This document shows positions 45,267-57,840 of a stretch of 64,000 nucleotides of DNA, piece by piece (position 1 is the first letter of the stretch; every line of letters starts with the position of its first letter). Below the pieces are notes generated by a model, which saw nothing but the letters and a program-made list of their open reading frames with translations, was not told the origin of the DNA and searched no databases. Made by a program: the position numbers and the translations under genes. Origin of the DNA: Buxus sempervirens (lineage: Eukaryota > Streptophyta > Magnoliopsida > Buxales > Buxaceae); assembly GCA_947561395.2 (NCBI GenBank), contig OX387194.1:13316048-13380047 (forward strand), read 5' to 3'.

Positions 45267-47559
45267 TTAGGCGTATAAACTTTTTCCTTCACTAATACTT
45301 ATCTACTTAAAAAGAATTTTAACAAAATCAAAATAAAATTATAAAAAAAACTAGGAATAAATAATTATTCTTATTTATTAACGTAATATTAAAATATCCT
45401 AATTTAATGATCAAAATTAGATTATCTAATAAAATCAAATTTGATTATTGTAATTAGACAAATATCAAAATACAAGCCTAATTGGAAAAAAAAAACGTTA
45501 TATGAAAAAAGAAATCTAATTAGTAAGAGTAATTAGATACATTTCTAATTAAAAGAATCCTAACATGATTATTATGATATATTGATGATTACATTATTAG
45601 GCTTAGGTGTATTGATCATTAAATTATCTTTAAAGTATATTTAATAATCAATATACTTTAAAGATATTTAATAATCTAATTAAAAGAATCCTAATAATCA
45701 ACGAATTATGATATGATTATTAGGATTTCAGACTCCTAATTAAAGATATTTCTAATTGATAAGAATCCAAATATGATTATTAGGATCGTATGATCATAAA
45801 TAAAGATATATCTCATATTAATAAGAATCAATAAGATTTTAGTATATATCTCTAATTGATATGCATCCTATTGTGATTATTATCTTAATTAATGATATAT
45901 TTCTAATTAATAAGAATCATGGTTATCATCCTAATTAAAGACATATTTCTGATTAATAAGAATCGTATTCTACTAAAACAATCTCTCACTACGATTTTCA
46001 GTTTTATAAATTTTATTTTTTTAAAATGAATTTTTTTACCAATAATTAAAATCACACATATATGAATTTTATAAAATAAATTATTTTTGCCGTCTAGACT
46101 TCTTCTCCAATACTTATCCTAACCATAATTTGATAAAATAGAAAAGAACATGAAAAAAAAAAAGGAATTTAGAGTTTTTTGCTAATCATAATAGAATTGG
46201 AATTATAATAGTTGAATATCCACATTTATTAATAAGAGATTATTGAAATTATTAGTTAATAACCAAAAAAATCTAATTAACAAGAGATTGTTAAATTATT
46301 AATTGATAATAGTTTTGATAATTACTGAATGTCTAATAAAGAAGAGTATATAGCTAATATCAGCATCCTAAGAAAATCCATATCCGTATTTATTAATAAT
46401 ATATTATTGAAATTATTAATTGATGACAAAAAATAGGAATCTAGAGTTGTTTATTTTCCATAAAGTTTTAGTAATAAAATCCTAAGAAAATAGGAGTTCT
46501 TATTATTGAAACTCTATATTTATCAATAGATATTATTTAAATTATTAATTAATAAGCAAAAAATCTAATTTGTAAAAATCATTTAATTTATTAATTAATA
46601 ATGTAGAGGATTTTTTTAGTAGTTAAATTCTAATCAGAATATTAATTACAAAGGTTTTTGCTTAGAAATTTTTAATAATAAAATTCTAAAGAAATAGGAA
46701 ATTTAAGTTCAAATGCACGTTTTCTAGAAGAAAAAATTCATAAAATCCTTGCCATAGTGTATGTATTTTTTTCCATTTGCAACATGCAACGCACGTTCAC
46801 CATTGCTAGTATCTATAAAAATAAATAAACATTAGATGATCTTGATTATTATACTATAGTATAATAGTAAACATTGTCAATATTATACTGTTACAATTAT
46901 ATTTTATAGTATAGGTAAATATTAATGTTAATATAATATTACAGGTAGATAACCCAAAACGCATCACAAGCACATATTTTTTTAGTTGAAGGATATATTC
47001 TGCTAAAATTTAAATGGATTTTTATCTGCAGCTAAGCTATTATTCTTATAGCTCAGTTGAAACTTTAAAAAAATTTGTTTTACTACAATAAATAATAGAG
47101 TTCCTAATATATTCTTAAATCTAAAAAGTTATTTGAAGTATATGTTCAAAATTTATTTTTTAAATTTCAAAGCCCTATTTATGTACTTATAGTTTATAAA
47201 TAAACATATATTTATGCTTTACTGTTGTAATAAAAATGAAGAATTTTAGAAATATATTATTTTATTAGAAAACAAAAATAGTTGCTCTTTCATAATAGGA
47301 TAAAACAGAAAACAGCAAACCTTATAGATGTATTATTTTTATTAGAAAATAATAATAATAGTTTTATTTATATTTTTTTGTAAAATTTTAATGGCTAGGT
47401 TTACATAAAGAGATTTTGTTTAATTTGTATATCTTTGAATTTAATGCCTCTAAATGCTTTTCTATTTCATTTATGAAAAATTTAAGATTTTTTTTTTTTT
47501 AACTATAGAAAAATGGAGTCCAAGTTTTTAAATTTTCCTTCTAAGAATTCTAGTACCGT
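45267..47559. other. AT-rich DNA with degenerate repeats
   Basis: No gene. Between 45,480 and 45,980 a degenerate ~70-bp pattern recurs (AATTAATAAGAATCCTAAT-type strings with GATTATTAGGA). A hairpin with perfect 15-bp arms (ATCTTTAAAGTATAT, 45,626-45,640 and 45,651-45,665) lies inside it. Near 46,785-46,812 the string CAACGCACGTTCACCATTGC followed by TAGTAT could be a Helitron-like 3' end. Confidence 0.5.
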
Positions 47560-47866
47560 TAGGAATAGTAACAGGGTGGGTTTGGTGTGGGTTTTGATGA
47601 ATCCAAACCCACCCCTATCGGGTTGGTAATGGGCCGGGTTTGGTTTGACTTGGCAGCATTAAAAGATGCAGAACATAGTGTTTTTAATGGAATATATTAA
47701 TTAAAATATATTTATCTATTAATTATGCAATTTTCATATATGATATAAAAAATAATATTTTAAATATATAGAAATAACAATTTAATAGACTAAGGTTGGG
47801 TTTTGGGTAGGGTCAGGACGGGGTGGGGGCAGGTAACCCGTTTAACTAGCCCCATTGCCATGCCTA
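47560..47866. mobile_element. hAT-like MITE
   Basis: 307 bp with ends TAGGAATAGTAACAGGGTGG and the complement of CCCATTGCCATGCCTA, and GGGTTTGG-rich subterminal parts. Flanks AGTACCGT (47,552-47,559) and AATACCAT (47,867-47,874) match at 6 of 8. Confidence 0.72.
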
Positions 47867-48239
47867 AATACCATTTTGAATTTACCTTCTGGGTGTTTTT
47901 AAGGGCCCTACAACTAGCGGTTGCGTGTGCTTTGAATGTCAGCACAAGGGTCAGCTATTTGTAGGCCAACACGATACGGCCTGTTTGAGTTGGACAGCTA
48001 TGTTGGATTGTGCCTACATAGCACAGGATGGCTACAGTGCTTGGGCATTGTCTTGCCTAACTGGTGGTGACTTTATTTTTTATTTTATTTAATTGGAGAA
48101 GAAAATAAGAAAATAGATTCACATCAATAGTAAAAAGAAAAAAAAAAAGATAATCTTGAAATTAGATATTTTAGAACTATTAGTAAATGTAAGAAATCAT
48201 TATCATAAAATCATGAATTAATAATTATTACATTTTTAG

Positions 48240-49010
48240 AACTATTAGAAGGCGACCTTTTACTAGCTGTAAGTATATTCCACCCCTAAAAGGATTTTTC
48301 CGTGGTAAAAGCACTTCCCGCGTCTAAAAGTTAACATAACTTTTTTCTTTGAGCAAAAAGCCCATGGTATGAGTTTTTTGTGCCTAAAATAGCGCGACAG
48401 TAATTCCAGCTGGTGTATTAATTTTACTGGCGGTAGTATTCTTCCCACCAATAAAAGGTTGGCGGGAATGTCCCGCCAAACAAGATATCAACAGTACATA
48501 GCTGTTGTTAATAACACTTTTAACGACGGTAGATGTCCTATCGCCGCTAAAAGGTAGAGATTAAAAATGGAATTAAAAATTTTTTTTTAATAATTTACAC
48601 AAAAAATAAAAATACAATATTTATCGATGGTTTTCTAAAACCGCCGATAATACTCTAATAATGCTATTTTTACCGGTAAAGATCTTCATCATTTTTTTAA
48701 AAAATAAATGTTTTACCGGCGGTTACAGCCGCTGGTAATTACTGTACTAAGACATCATTACAGGTGATAGCAGAATCGACGGTAAAAATGGTTAGTGAAA
48801 AATAAATAAAAAAGAAAACTTGACTTTTAGGGGCGGTAGGCGACCGCCGTTAAAAGTAAAAGTGGGAATTTTTCTCGCTTTCCCATTGTAGGGAAATTTG
48901 ACTCGACTTTTAGGGGCGGTAGTCTCCTGTCGGTAAAAGTAAAAACGGGAATTTTCCCACGTTCTTACTGCGCAGAAATTTCACTTAACATTTAGGGGCG
49001 GTTAGCTATT
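48240..49010. mobile_element. CACTA-like subterminal repeat region
   Basis: Many copies of a short motif such as TTTTAGGGGCGGTAGG and CCGCCGTTAAAAG, alternating in orientation, between about 48,270 and 49,000. Dense inverted motif copies of this type mark the subterminal ends of En/Spm (CACTA) elements, but no CACTA terminus or 3-bp target duplication was found, so this is a remnant at best. Confidence 0.42.
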
Positions 49011-49550
49011 GCCATTTCTTCTCTCAATTCCAGCAAATCCCCCATCAATTCCCTAGAGTTTGGATTTAGCTCATAAGAATGAAAAGAAGAACAAAAAAGC
49101 CCCAATGCCTTATACGAATTAGGCTAAGGATTTAAGTTTCCGTTTGTATCAATTTTCCTCATTCCCAACTTACCCCTATAATTTAAAGCTAATTACCCTA
49201 TCCTTCTCCCTTAGTTCATTATATTTACGCTGATGCCATTACATTTACAACAACATATTTTTACAACAACATATTTTTACAATTATGCCATTATAATTAT
49301 AATTTCTCCTTATATTTACCAAACTGCCACTATTCCTCATTTTTATGATTTTACAAGGTTTTAATTGTTTATTAAAACTCTAATTAATCTCCAAATTACA
49401 ATTAAAACTCACCTTATGATCCCTTCTTAATTTGAAGGCTCTCTACTTCATAATTCCAAATTTAGACCTCTGAAAGCTCACCTTCATAACACAAACCTTG
49501 TGTCAGTTATAATATCACAATTATAACATAAACATTGATTAGGGAGTTAG
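49011..49550. other. Non-coding DNA without recognised features
   Basis: AT-rich; a short tandem pair ACAACATATTTTTAC lies near 49,250-49,280. No gene seen. Confidence 0.5.
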
Positions 49551-49912
49551 TGTAAGATCCTGGATTTTTGAGAAATTTTAATTAAGAATAAATAGAGGTT
49601 AAAGGATTTAATGAGACTAATTAAATCAAAATTTAAAAGACTTAATTGGATTAGTCTGGCTCGGGTTGGTTTATTTTAATTGAACAGGTTAAATCGATTT
49701 GGGTTCGGTTTGGTTAGATTATTTGAATTAGTGGTTTAGTGGTTTAACTGGGTTGGTTTAGTTGGGTTTAATTTAGTGGGGGTTCGGTTCATTTAAACTG
49801 GTTTATTTAAAAATTATATATATATATGTGTGTGTGTGTGTGTTTGAAGGAAGAACCTGAAGGTTCTTCTTTTGTTCGTGAGGGTTAGAGAGAACGCAAG
49901 GAGAAGAAGGGA

Positions 49913-49958
<46 letters not shown>

Positions 49959-51329
49959 AAGAATTTGGCCAGTTTTAGAGAGAGAGGAAAGGTTGGATGA
50001 GGTTTGATCAAACAAAGGGTTGGCGGATTGGATTAGAGAGGATTTCAATTGAAGAACGAGTATGGATTCGAGGGATTCGACCAGATCAATTGAAATTCAG
50101 GTAAGATTGCATTCAATATTTGTGGTTTTCTTTCAAATTTAGTGAAGAGGAATTATTCGAATCAATTCTGAGCAGATCTGGTTATTTTGGGTCAAAATCA
50201 AATTCTGATCGTGAGATGGAGACGAACCTGTAGAAGCTCAAATTCGTGGAATCAGCGGTTGTTTAAGATTAGATTGAAGCTTTAGAGGTAAGTAGCACCT
50301 TTCCAACTATTTCTATGAGAAGAAATTGAACTTTAAATGAGTATACAACTTATTGTGTTTTTCTGCAATTTTTGGAATTTCTGTCGATTGATTCGAGTTG
50401 AAGCTTGTTTAGGGTTTAAAAACTTGTTTGATTTTGATTCTAGAATGTTTTAGGATGTTTTTGGGTGTGTTTGAGGTGAAAGAAAATGAGTTTGATAGTT
50501 GAATTTTGACAAAATAAAAAATCGGAACGAACTACGTTCGTTCGTGAAGAATTTTGTATGGGCGCTCCCGGGGGGGGGGTCAGGTAGGCGCCCGTAAGTG
50601 CCCATTGTATTGGGTTAGCGCCCAGCTAGAGCGCCTAGGCACCCAAGCCCAGAAAAATGCCGTTTTCAGCATTTTGAGCAATTTTTCACTGTGGAACTAG
50701 TTTTTATTGATTTTAATCCATTTATGAACAATCTTAGGTGTTTCGAGACTTCTTCTGTTTAGTTTATTTTGGATTCATTGGAAGGATTTACCTTGCTCAT
50801 ATTTTAGTGTGAATATTTCTACAGATGTAGAATTGGATACTTGGTTTATGAAGAATTGATTTGAAAATCTGATTTGATGGATTAAATAGGATAAGTAGAA
50901 TGGAGTTGTGTGTTGAATAGGCTGAAACGTCTGTATTGGTTGTTAATGGTGGCTAAGTCTATGAAGATTGATTTTATGGCTAGATTAATTTCAATTATGC
51001 ATCAATTGGCTGTTTAGGTAAGTAATAGTGTGTAGGGAGTGGATTGAAAGGGGAAGAACAGGTCAGGCTAGGAGAAAATGGAGTTGCCGCATTAGCCATG
51101 GTAGTTTGGGGTTGTGCTCCCCTGGGCGCCTAGGCCCCCTGTGGTAGGCGCCCAGGGGTAAAAACAGCACAAGAAGAGTATTAAATGGGCAGTTCAACTG
51201 GGGTTTTATTTTAATGGAATGAGAAGAGATAAATAATGGAATTGGGATGAGTGAAAAGTTGATTAACTTAGGAATTATAAGGGAAGTGAAGAAGTATTGA
51301 ATGTATTCAATAATTCATAATTACACTTA

Positions 51330-52568
51330 GAGCCTGATTGGTTCGCGGAATCAGGGGTTGGAATTGGGGTAAGAATTGGAATTGGGTTTCCAATTCCAAT
51401 TCTTTTGATTGGTTAAATATTTTGAATTTGGAATTGGAATTAAGGCCTAATTCCATAGAATTAGCTTATAGGCTATTTTTTAAGTTACCTAATTCCCTAC
51501 TAAATAGAAAAGAATTGGGGATACGAGATAGAGAATTAGAAGCACGATATATGCTCGACAAATAGAGCTGGAAAAATGCGACCTGACCCGACACGAGTTA
51601 AATGGGTTTGGGTTGACCCGTTTATTAATTGGGTTGGGGTTTCCCCAACCCGCCAGTAATTGGGTCAACCCGATTATGACCTTGCAACCCGACGAGTAAC
51701 CCGATTTAAAAAAAACGGCAAAAGTGGAATGTCCTGACCCGATTAACCCCCAACCCGACCCAAACACAGTATAGCCCGATCCAATTAACCCTCAACCCTA
51801 TTTTAATCATATTTTTTAAAAAAATAAAAAAATAATAATAAACGGGCTGGCGGGTTGAACCCGTTTATTGGCGGGTTGGGGGTTTTCCAACCCTCCTTAA
51901 TTTAGTTTAACCCAAACCCGACCCAATTAACCACCAACCCGATTATGACCCGACCCAACACGACTCTTTGCCAGCTCTACCGATAAAGAAGCTACCAAAT
52001 CTCATTGTCCTCTTCCTCGCTGGTGTTGCGAAGCTACCAAATCTCGTTCTCTTCTTCCTCGCTGGTGTTGTAGGGATTAGTACGTATCTTCTCCCTTCTT
52101 CTCTCCTCTTTCTCTTTCTCTCTCATCCATCTTTCTATCTCTCTTGTTTCCTCTCTCTCCTTCTATATTTCTCTCTCTTCTGTTTCCACTTGCTTTGACC
52201 TATCGAGTTGATCATAATCCTCTGGTCTTATATGGAGGACCTAATTAAGACACAGATATTATTAAAACCCAGTAATGTTGTTTTGGTTTTGGTTCCAGAG
52301 AATGGATTATTGGAATTCATATGTCATGATAATCAGTCATTTGTGTTATTATTAACATGGGAATGATATAAATCAATTCTTCATAAGTTCATCCAATCAG
52401 TGGAATTGGATTTTAAATCAATTTTTCATGGAATTTTAATTCCAAATTTCAATTCTCTTGCCATCCAATCACAATAATTTCAATTCTACCCAATTCCAAT
52501 TCTTGATGAATTAGAATTGGAATTATAATTCTTAATTCCAATTTCAATTCATTGAACCAATCAGGGCC
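51330..52568. mobile_element. PIF/Harbinger-like MITE (TTA target duplication)
   Basis: 1239 bp. Left end GAGCCTGATTGGTTC, right end the complement of GGCCCTGATTGGTTC (13 of 15 identical), flanked by TTA on both sides (51,327-51,329 and 52,569-52,571). Subterminal regions repeat GAATTGGAATT. The interior includes a ~43-bp tandem duplication (about 51,988-52,070, GAAGCTACCAAATCTC units) and a CT-rich stretch, possibly captured sequence. A hAT-like MITE sits inside. Confidence 0.85.
51563..51979. mobile_element. hAT-like MITE nested in the Harbinger-like element
   Basis: 417 bp with ends TAGAGCTGGAAAAATGC and the complement of TTTGCCAGCTCTA. Flanks TCGACAAA (51,555-51,562) and CCGATAAA (51,980-51,987) match at 6 of 8. 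Rich in AACCCGACCC/GGGTTGGG. Confidence 0.82.
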
Positions 52569-53385
52569 TTAGGTGTTTAGTAATTGGAAAAGTAAAGGTT
52601 TATAGGAATTCTTTTATGTGTAGTATATGTCTAAGATTAATTGAAGGTGTTCTAGGTAATCTTTGCAAAAAATTAAGCTAATTAATAAGGAGGAATTTGG
52701 GTTCATATTTAAGTAAATTGTGAGTTTTAAAAGAAGGTATGAGGGGCTTATTTGGGAAAGGATGATCAAGGGAAATTAAGCAAGCAATATGTGGATTATT
52801 TCTCGAAATTAAGGGAAGTTCTTAACATGAAAGAATGTGAATGCTAGAATAATAAAATGTATACACAAGTATTTGACCATGAAATATCAAGTAATAGTTT
52901 AATATCAATTTGGCAACTGTAATATACTTTTCAGATTGAATTGTTGAGTTTCCCGAAGAATTTTTCAGGGAACTTTTGTTAAGTAGTTGATTCCTTATTA
53001 CCTCATTTAAGGTAAATGATTGGTGAATAAAAGGGGGGGGGGGGGGGGGGGGGTGTTAGGGAGTTTATTTTGGAAATTAGAAAGACTACAAGAAAACACT
53101 TATAAAACTTATTGTTTAGGCTAAATTGTGTCTACAAATTTTTTATTATATTAATCTAGACAAACTCTAATTTCTAGCATTTGATTTTATCGTGGATTAG
53201 ACGGGAATGGTATTAATTTGAAAAGATTTGCATCGAGATGGTTTTATGTAAATTCTACGGAAAAGGATTTTAAACTGATTATGAATGATGGGATTTTTTG
53301 TTTTTTGAAATGGTTTTCCTCCATGTACTTGGAGCGATAGATTGTGATGCCCATGTACTTGGGTAACTGCCATACCTCCGTGTTG

Positions 53386-53531
53386 ATGCCTCTATGTACT
53401 CAGAGATGCCCCGTGTATTCGGGATGATATGTTGATACATCTGTGTACTCAGAGATGCCCCGTGTATTCGGGATGATATGTTGATACATCTGTGTACTTA
53501 GAGATGCCCTGTGTACTCGGGGATGATATGT
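53386..53531. repeat. ~57-bp tandem repeat, about 2.5 units
   Basis: Units containing GATGATATGTTGATACATCT and TGTGTACTCAGAGATGCCCC follow one another; flanking sequence (53,320-53,740) has further diverged copies of the GTGTACTCGG core. Located in the LTR leader. Confidence 0.85.
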
Positions 53532-54256
53532 TCAAGATTGCGACGATGAGTTGTAATTCTTTGTCCATGCACGCATTTCCATCGTGTACTCGATGAGGCT
53601 TGCCCTGTACTGAGAGGTTCCGCGGCTGTCCTTCATTTTATCGTATACTTGGACTATGACTGGACGGTACATGCCAACCCTTCTCTATATTGGTGGGGTT
53701 CTCCTGCAATAAGATGATGATCGTGTACTCGGCATCGTACCTAAGCCAGGAGGTGGCATAGTGGACATGGATATTACTCTAGTTAAAGGCAATTTTACTT
53801 CATGAGTCCTGCCATGATTTGATATTCAGATTTGATTGACATGCGGATTTATTCCAGTACCTTGTATCTATTGATGAATTATTGTGGGACTATTCGGTTA
53901 TCCGTGTTCTTGTTGCTGATGCATATTTTTGACCTGGATCAGGTTTTAGAACTGTTAAAAATGTTTATGAGCATGCATGTGCTACTTACTGAGAGATTCG
54001 TATCTCATAAGGTTTTTTTGTTTTGTTTTCAAATCTTGGAAAGGTTGATATCGGAGGGTAAAAGCTGAAATCAAGTGAGTTCAGATTGGAGTTTTGATAT
54101 TTTAGTTTGAGCTAGATTTTAGTTGCCTCTTATTATATATTTAATTTTTTATTCATGTTTTCTTTACTCTCATATTGCAATCTTGTGTGGAAAAGTAACC
54201 CTTTGGTGACGAGTTACGGTTTAGTTCATGTAACCCGGATCCAGAGCGTTACAAAA

Positions 54257-54269
54257 TGGTATCAGAGCA
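54257..54269 (+). other. Primer-binding site (initiator-Met tRNA)
   Basis: TGGTATCAGAGCA starts three bases after the LTR end, confirming that 49,551-54,253 is a 5' LTR in plus orientation. Confidence 0.85.
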
Positions 54270-54783
54270 TATCAGAGTTTTGAAAGGAAACATAACATAG
54301 GAATAGGAAACCCTAGGATAGCCTTGGGGGTTGTGTGCTTGCTAGATAACATCCTTTAAATAGGAATATAGGTTGAGAGTGTTATTTCTACAGATATAAT
54401 ATAGTAGTAATCACTATTGTTAATTATAAGTTACTTGATCCTTTATACGATATCTATATGTGATGATATGGAATTGTTATTTATGATGCAGAGTATTATT
54501 ATTAATTTTGCATGATTAGAAAAAGGTTATTGAAGTTCTATTCAGAAGGAAATTGAAAATCCTGAGAAGTAGTCGATGTAACTGATTAGAAAGCTCTTTT
54601 AATAGATAAATATAACTGTTACTTTTCTAATTATACTTTTATTAATTGTGAACGTGGGTTAAGATTTCGATTTGTGATTTTTTCATGGTATACTTTAATA
54701 TTGTAATAAACATGGAAAATTTTATAAATTTGTTATTTTTGTTGGAAAATAAAAATATTTGTTTCGGTAGGAAGAAAAAGTAA

Positions 54784-54832
<49 letters not shown>

Positions 54833-55790
54833 ACAAATATATTATTTCTATTATAAATATAAATAATTGTTTAATTTGTGTTTTTTTTCTTTTTTAATTT
54901 TGGAATATCAAAATAGCAACAATTTTATAAAAGAGTTAGAAATTCATTTTGTATAAGAAAACTATTTGTAAGAATTAAAATTATTTTCCTTTTTCTTGAG
55001 AATTCATTTTGGGAATCTAAATTAAATGGAACATTTTGTTTTCATTTAAAATTTAATCCACATAAGGATTTTGAAATATAGTAGGATTCACTTTTTGCCT
55101 TGATCCGTTAAAGCGTTAGTTGGAAAATTAAAGATAAATTTTTCTAAAAGATAAAAAAGATAAAATTTTTTAACGAAAATTTTGTAAAAAGTTATGTAGA
55201 ATTCCCCTAAAAAAGATGATGTATTACCCTTTTTTTTTTTTTTTTCTAAAAGACGTGCTCCATTAATATGAGACTCTAAAATGGAAAAAGATGTTAAACA
55301 AATGAACAAATGAATAAAAATAAAAAATATCAAATAAAAGAATAAAATGGTAAGGAATTATTATTATCAATAAAAATTTAAGATAAGAACGAACAAAAAA
55401 AAATCCTCCTACATTATAAATTATTTTAGGATTTCTAATTACAGTAGGATTCTCATTTCTATTTTGTTAGATAAGGATTTGGAATTATAATAAGATTTAT
55501 TAATAGATAGAATTCTTGCATTTGATAGGGGATCGTGCAAGTGGTGTGATTATTTATTTATTGATAATTACGTAATTTACACTATTTTATTAATTATGTT
55601 AATTGTACTATTTCGTAAGTTTTGTGCAAGCTTTATCCCATTTTAACGTTTATGAGAATTGAAAAGTAATTTATTTTTATGTTTTCACTAATAATAATAA
55701 AAATAAAATAGTATAAATCAATACCGTAAGAGTTGTACTTACTAGTAAGAGTAGGAGACCTCCTTGTGATTTGTGATACTGGACTCGCCC
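54270..55790. other. Element remnant grading into AT-rich DNA
   Basis: Up to about 54,360 is likely untranslated leader of the truncated element; beyond that nothing coding is recognised. An (AT)n microsatellite of about 40 bp lies at 54,791-54,829. Confidence 0.5.
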
Positions 55791-55792
55791 TC

Positions 55793-55798
55793 TATAAA
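55793..55798 (+). promoter_or_regulatory. TATA box of the F-box gene
   Basis: TATAAA within CTCTATAAAGGG, about 350 bp before the ATG. It is followed by a purine-rich leader with a good donor at 55,917 (GAG|GTAAAC) and an acceptor ending at 56,067 (ATTACTTCAG), so a 151-bp 5'-UTR intron is likely. Confidence 0.65.
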
Positions 55799-56141
55799 GG
55801 GTGACTCCCGGTCATACTGAGCTTTTCTTAAAAGAAAAAGGTCAAAAAACAGAAGATTTGAAGAGGGAAAGAAGTGAAATCCTGAAGGAAGCTCAGGATT
55901 GAAGGAGGAGTGGAGGTAAACTTCTATTTCCCAAACTTTCTTATCTCTTTTAGTTTGGTTCTCTGCTCTAATGTTTTTGATTCATAAGAGGGATTTGGGC
56001 TATAATGTCAACATTGAATTAAAAAAAATTTTTTTTATTAGCTTATATATATATTTGATTACTTCAGGGAAGAACAGCCATTGTTGACTGCAAAATTTCG
56101 AATTAAGAGAGAGAAAACAAGTTCAAGAGAAAGAAAGCAAG

Positions 56142-57296
56142 ATGGCGAATGTCTCGTTTGATATGGTAACTGAAATCCTTTCATGGGTACCAACCAGATC
56201 TCTTTTAAGTTTTAGATGTGTATGTAGATCTTGGTATGCGTTGCTTGACGAACCTAGATTCATCAAGTTGCATCTTCTTCGAGCAAATCATAGCAACCCT
56301 GCTCTTTCCATCCTCTACAGCCACACTGACGAGACCAGCTGCTACTGTGTTGATCCTGCAACATGGGGCGAGCCATTAAAACTGCTGGAAAACTTGCCTT
56401 ACTTTAATTTTATTAGTAGCTGCAACGGGTTGATATGCACATCTCAGGGGAGATCTATAAAGTTAAGGAATCCCATCACAAGAGAATACAAGTTGTCGTC
56501 ACCTCCTCTCGCCAACCCCACAGCAGTGAATTTGAAGTCCCCCTTTTGGGTCATGGGGTTCGGTTGGGACCCCATGAAAGATGATTACAAGGTTCTTGGA
56601 AAACAAATTTACTGGAAAACAGAAGACCCTGAACTCGTTGCGCAGGCTTTAAGAAACAATTCATGGAGAGAGATCAGTCAATCCTCCCTCGTTGTGTACA
56701 GTTTAAGAACCAATTCATGGAGAGAGCTCAGTCAATCCTCCTTTACTAACTTCTATTTTAAAACACGTCGGTCAAAGTTTTTCAAAGGATGTCTACATTG
56801 GTTGGTGACGAAATTCAATTCGTACAGTTTCTGTGACATGATTCTTTCGTATGATTTGGGGAAGGAAGAGTTTAAAGAGATACATCTGCCTGAATACAAA
56901 AATGAGGCCGAGAAAACTGATTCTTCTGTTTTCATGGGGGTGTTGCAAGAATGCCTGTGCGTGTCTGTGGTTTGGAAAAATATTTCTCAAGAACAGATAG
57001 ATGTATGGATTATGAGAAGGTATAGAGTAGAGCAGTCCTGGTCCAAGCAATTGTCTATTAAAAGGTCAAATATGACTAGCCAAATTTTTGAATCTCCTTG
57101 GATACAACCAGTGAATTTTCAAAAAAGTAAACTGGCAGTGTTGTTGGATACAGGACTGATTTCCTATAACACAGAAACAGAAAGTGTTGAATATCTGCCA
57201 AGTACTATTGGAAATTGGAGCTATTTGGATGGTTATGTAGAAACATTAGTGTCTCTCAAGCCATATCTGCCAAGTACTATTGGCATGTATATATAA
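56142..57296 (+). CDS. F-box protein with FBA-type C-terminal domain
   Basis: 384 aa, one exon, starting MANVSFDMVTEILSWVPTRS and LLSFRCVCRSW: a clear F-box (residues 3-45) that would bind SKP1 in an SCF ubiquitin ligase. The rest has the F-box-associated pattern: SSCNGLIC, LRNPITREY, FGWDPMKDDYKV, FKGCLHWL and ILSYDL, the presumed substrate-binding part; substrate unknown. An 18-residue tandem duplication (LRNNSWREISQSS then LRTNSWRELSQSS, 54-bp period, from 56,648) sits in the middle, and the C-terminus repeats YLPSTIG. Length is normal for the family (350-420 aa). Start chosen because the F-box begins at once and the leader fits; the ATG context is AAGATGG. No damage seen, so probably functional. 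Confidence 0.92.
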   Translation: MANVSFDMVTEILSWVPTRSLLSFRCVCRSWYALLDEPRFIKLHLLRANHSNPALSILYSHTDETSCYCVDPATWGEPLKLLENLPYFNFISSCNGLICTSQGRSIKLRNPITREYKLSSPPLANPTAVNLKSPFWVMGFGWDPMKDDYKVLGKQIYWKTEDPELVAQALRNNSWREISQSSLVVYSLRTNSWRELSQSSFTNFYFKTRRSKFFKGCLHWLVTKFNSYSFCDMILSYDLGKEEFKEIHLPEYKNEAEKTDSSVFMGVLQECLCVSVVWKNISQEQIDVWIMRRYRVEQSWSKQLSIKRSNMTSQIFESPWIQPVNFQKSKLAVLLDTGLISYNTETESVEYLPSTIGNWSYLDGYVETLVSLKPYLPSTIGMYI

Positions 57297-57840
57297 TCTT
57301 TTTTTTTAATTAATATATCGGAAAGTTTCATCATTCTGTTAGATTTCTTATTGCTTGGAAGATAGATTTAAAGTGAAGTAAAACTGTGAGTTTTTTTTTA
57401 TGATAAAAAAATAAAATAAAATCTGGGAGCATTTTTCTATTTATGAAATAATTGGTTATTACTATTAAAAGCACGAAAACTACCTTAAATGCTTTTTATT
57501 TTCACATATTTACTAATCTCATAACATTACATGTTTATAGTTATCTTCTTTAGTACTTATCTATTTAAAAGTATTTTACTAAAAAAATATAAATTTAAAT
57601 TGTATTTTATCTCTCTAACTAGGGGTTTCATGTTTATATTTATCTTCTCTAGTACTTATCTATTTAAAAGTATTTTAATAAAAAATATAAAAGTAAATTG
57701 TATTTTACCTCTCTAAGTAGCGGACAACCCGTGCAATGCACGGACATGCATGTAGAATTCAATACCAAGGTTTTCAATTTTGATTTCGATGGGTATGTCG
57801 ATCCCTGAAAAAATCGGCATGCCGGAAAAATCAAAAAGGC
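57297..57840. other. 3' flank of the F-box gene
   Basis: AT-rich. Two near-identical ~100-bp tandem units (CATGTTTATA(G/T)TTATCTTCT starting near 57,529 and 57,629, each with CTATTTAAAAGTATTTTA). The 15-bp palindrome CCGTGCAATGCACGG at about 57,729-57,743 followed (on the minus strand) by a CTACTTA-like end resembles a Helitron 3' terminus. Confidence 0.5.

Larger units (their letters stand above)
49551..54253 (+). mobile_element. 5' LTR of a truncated long-LTR element, with nested MITEs
   Basis: Starts TGTAAGATCCTGGATTTTT like the solo LTR at 11,319 and ends GAGCGTTACA, with a primer-binding site three bases later. Without the Harbinger-like insertion its own length is about 3.46 kb. It has the conserved GTAAGTAGCA (50,289), a (GA)n then G-run at 49,917-49,958, GGCGCC-type palindromes at 50,550-50,645 and 51,115-51,165, a ~57-bp tandem repeat at 53.4 kb, and TGCTACTTACTGAGAG near 53,979. 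No Gag-Pol follows, so the body is deleted. Probably Ty3/gypsy, Tekay/Del-like (inference). Confidence 0.85.

Noticed and set aside
49803..50048. ORFs with Ser-Leu repeats
   Set aside because: Produced by a (GA)n microsatellite and G-run in the LTR leader.
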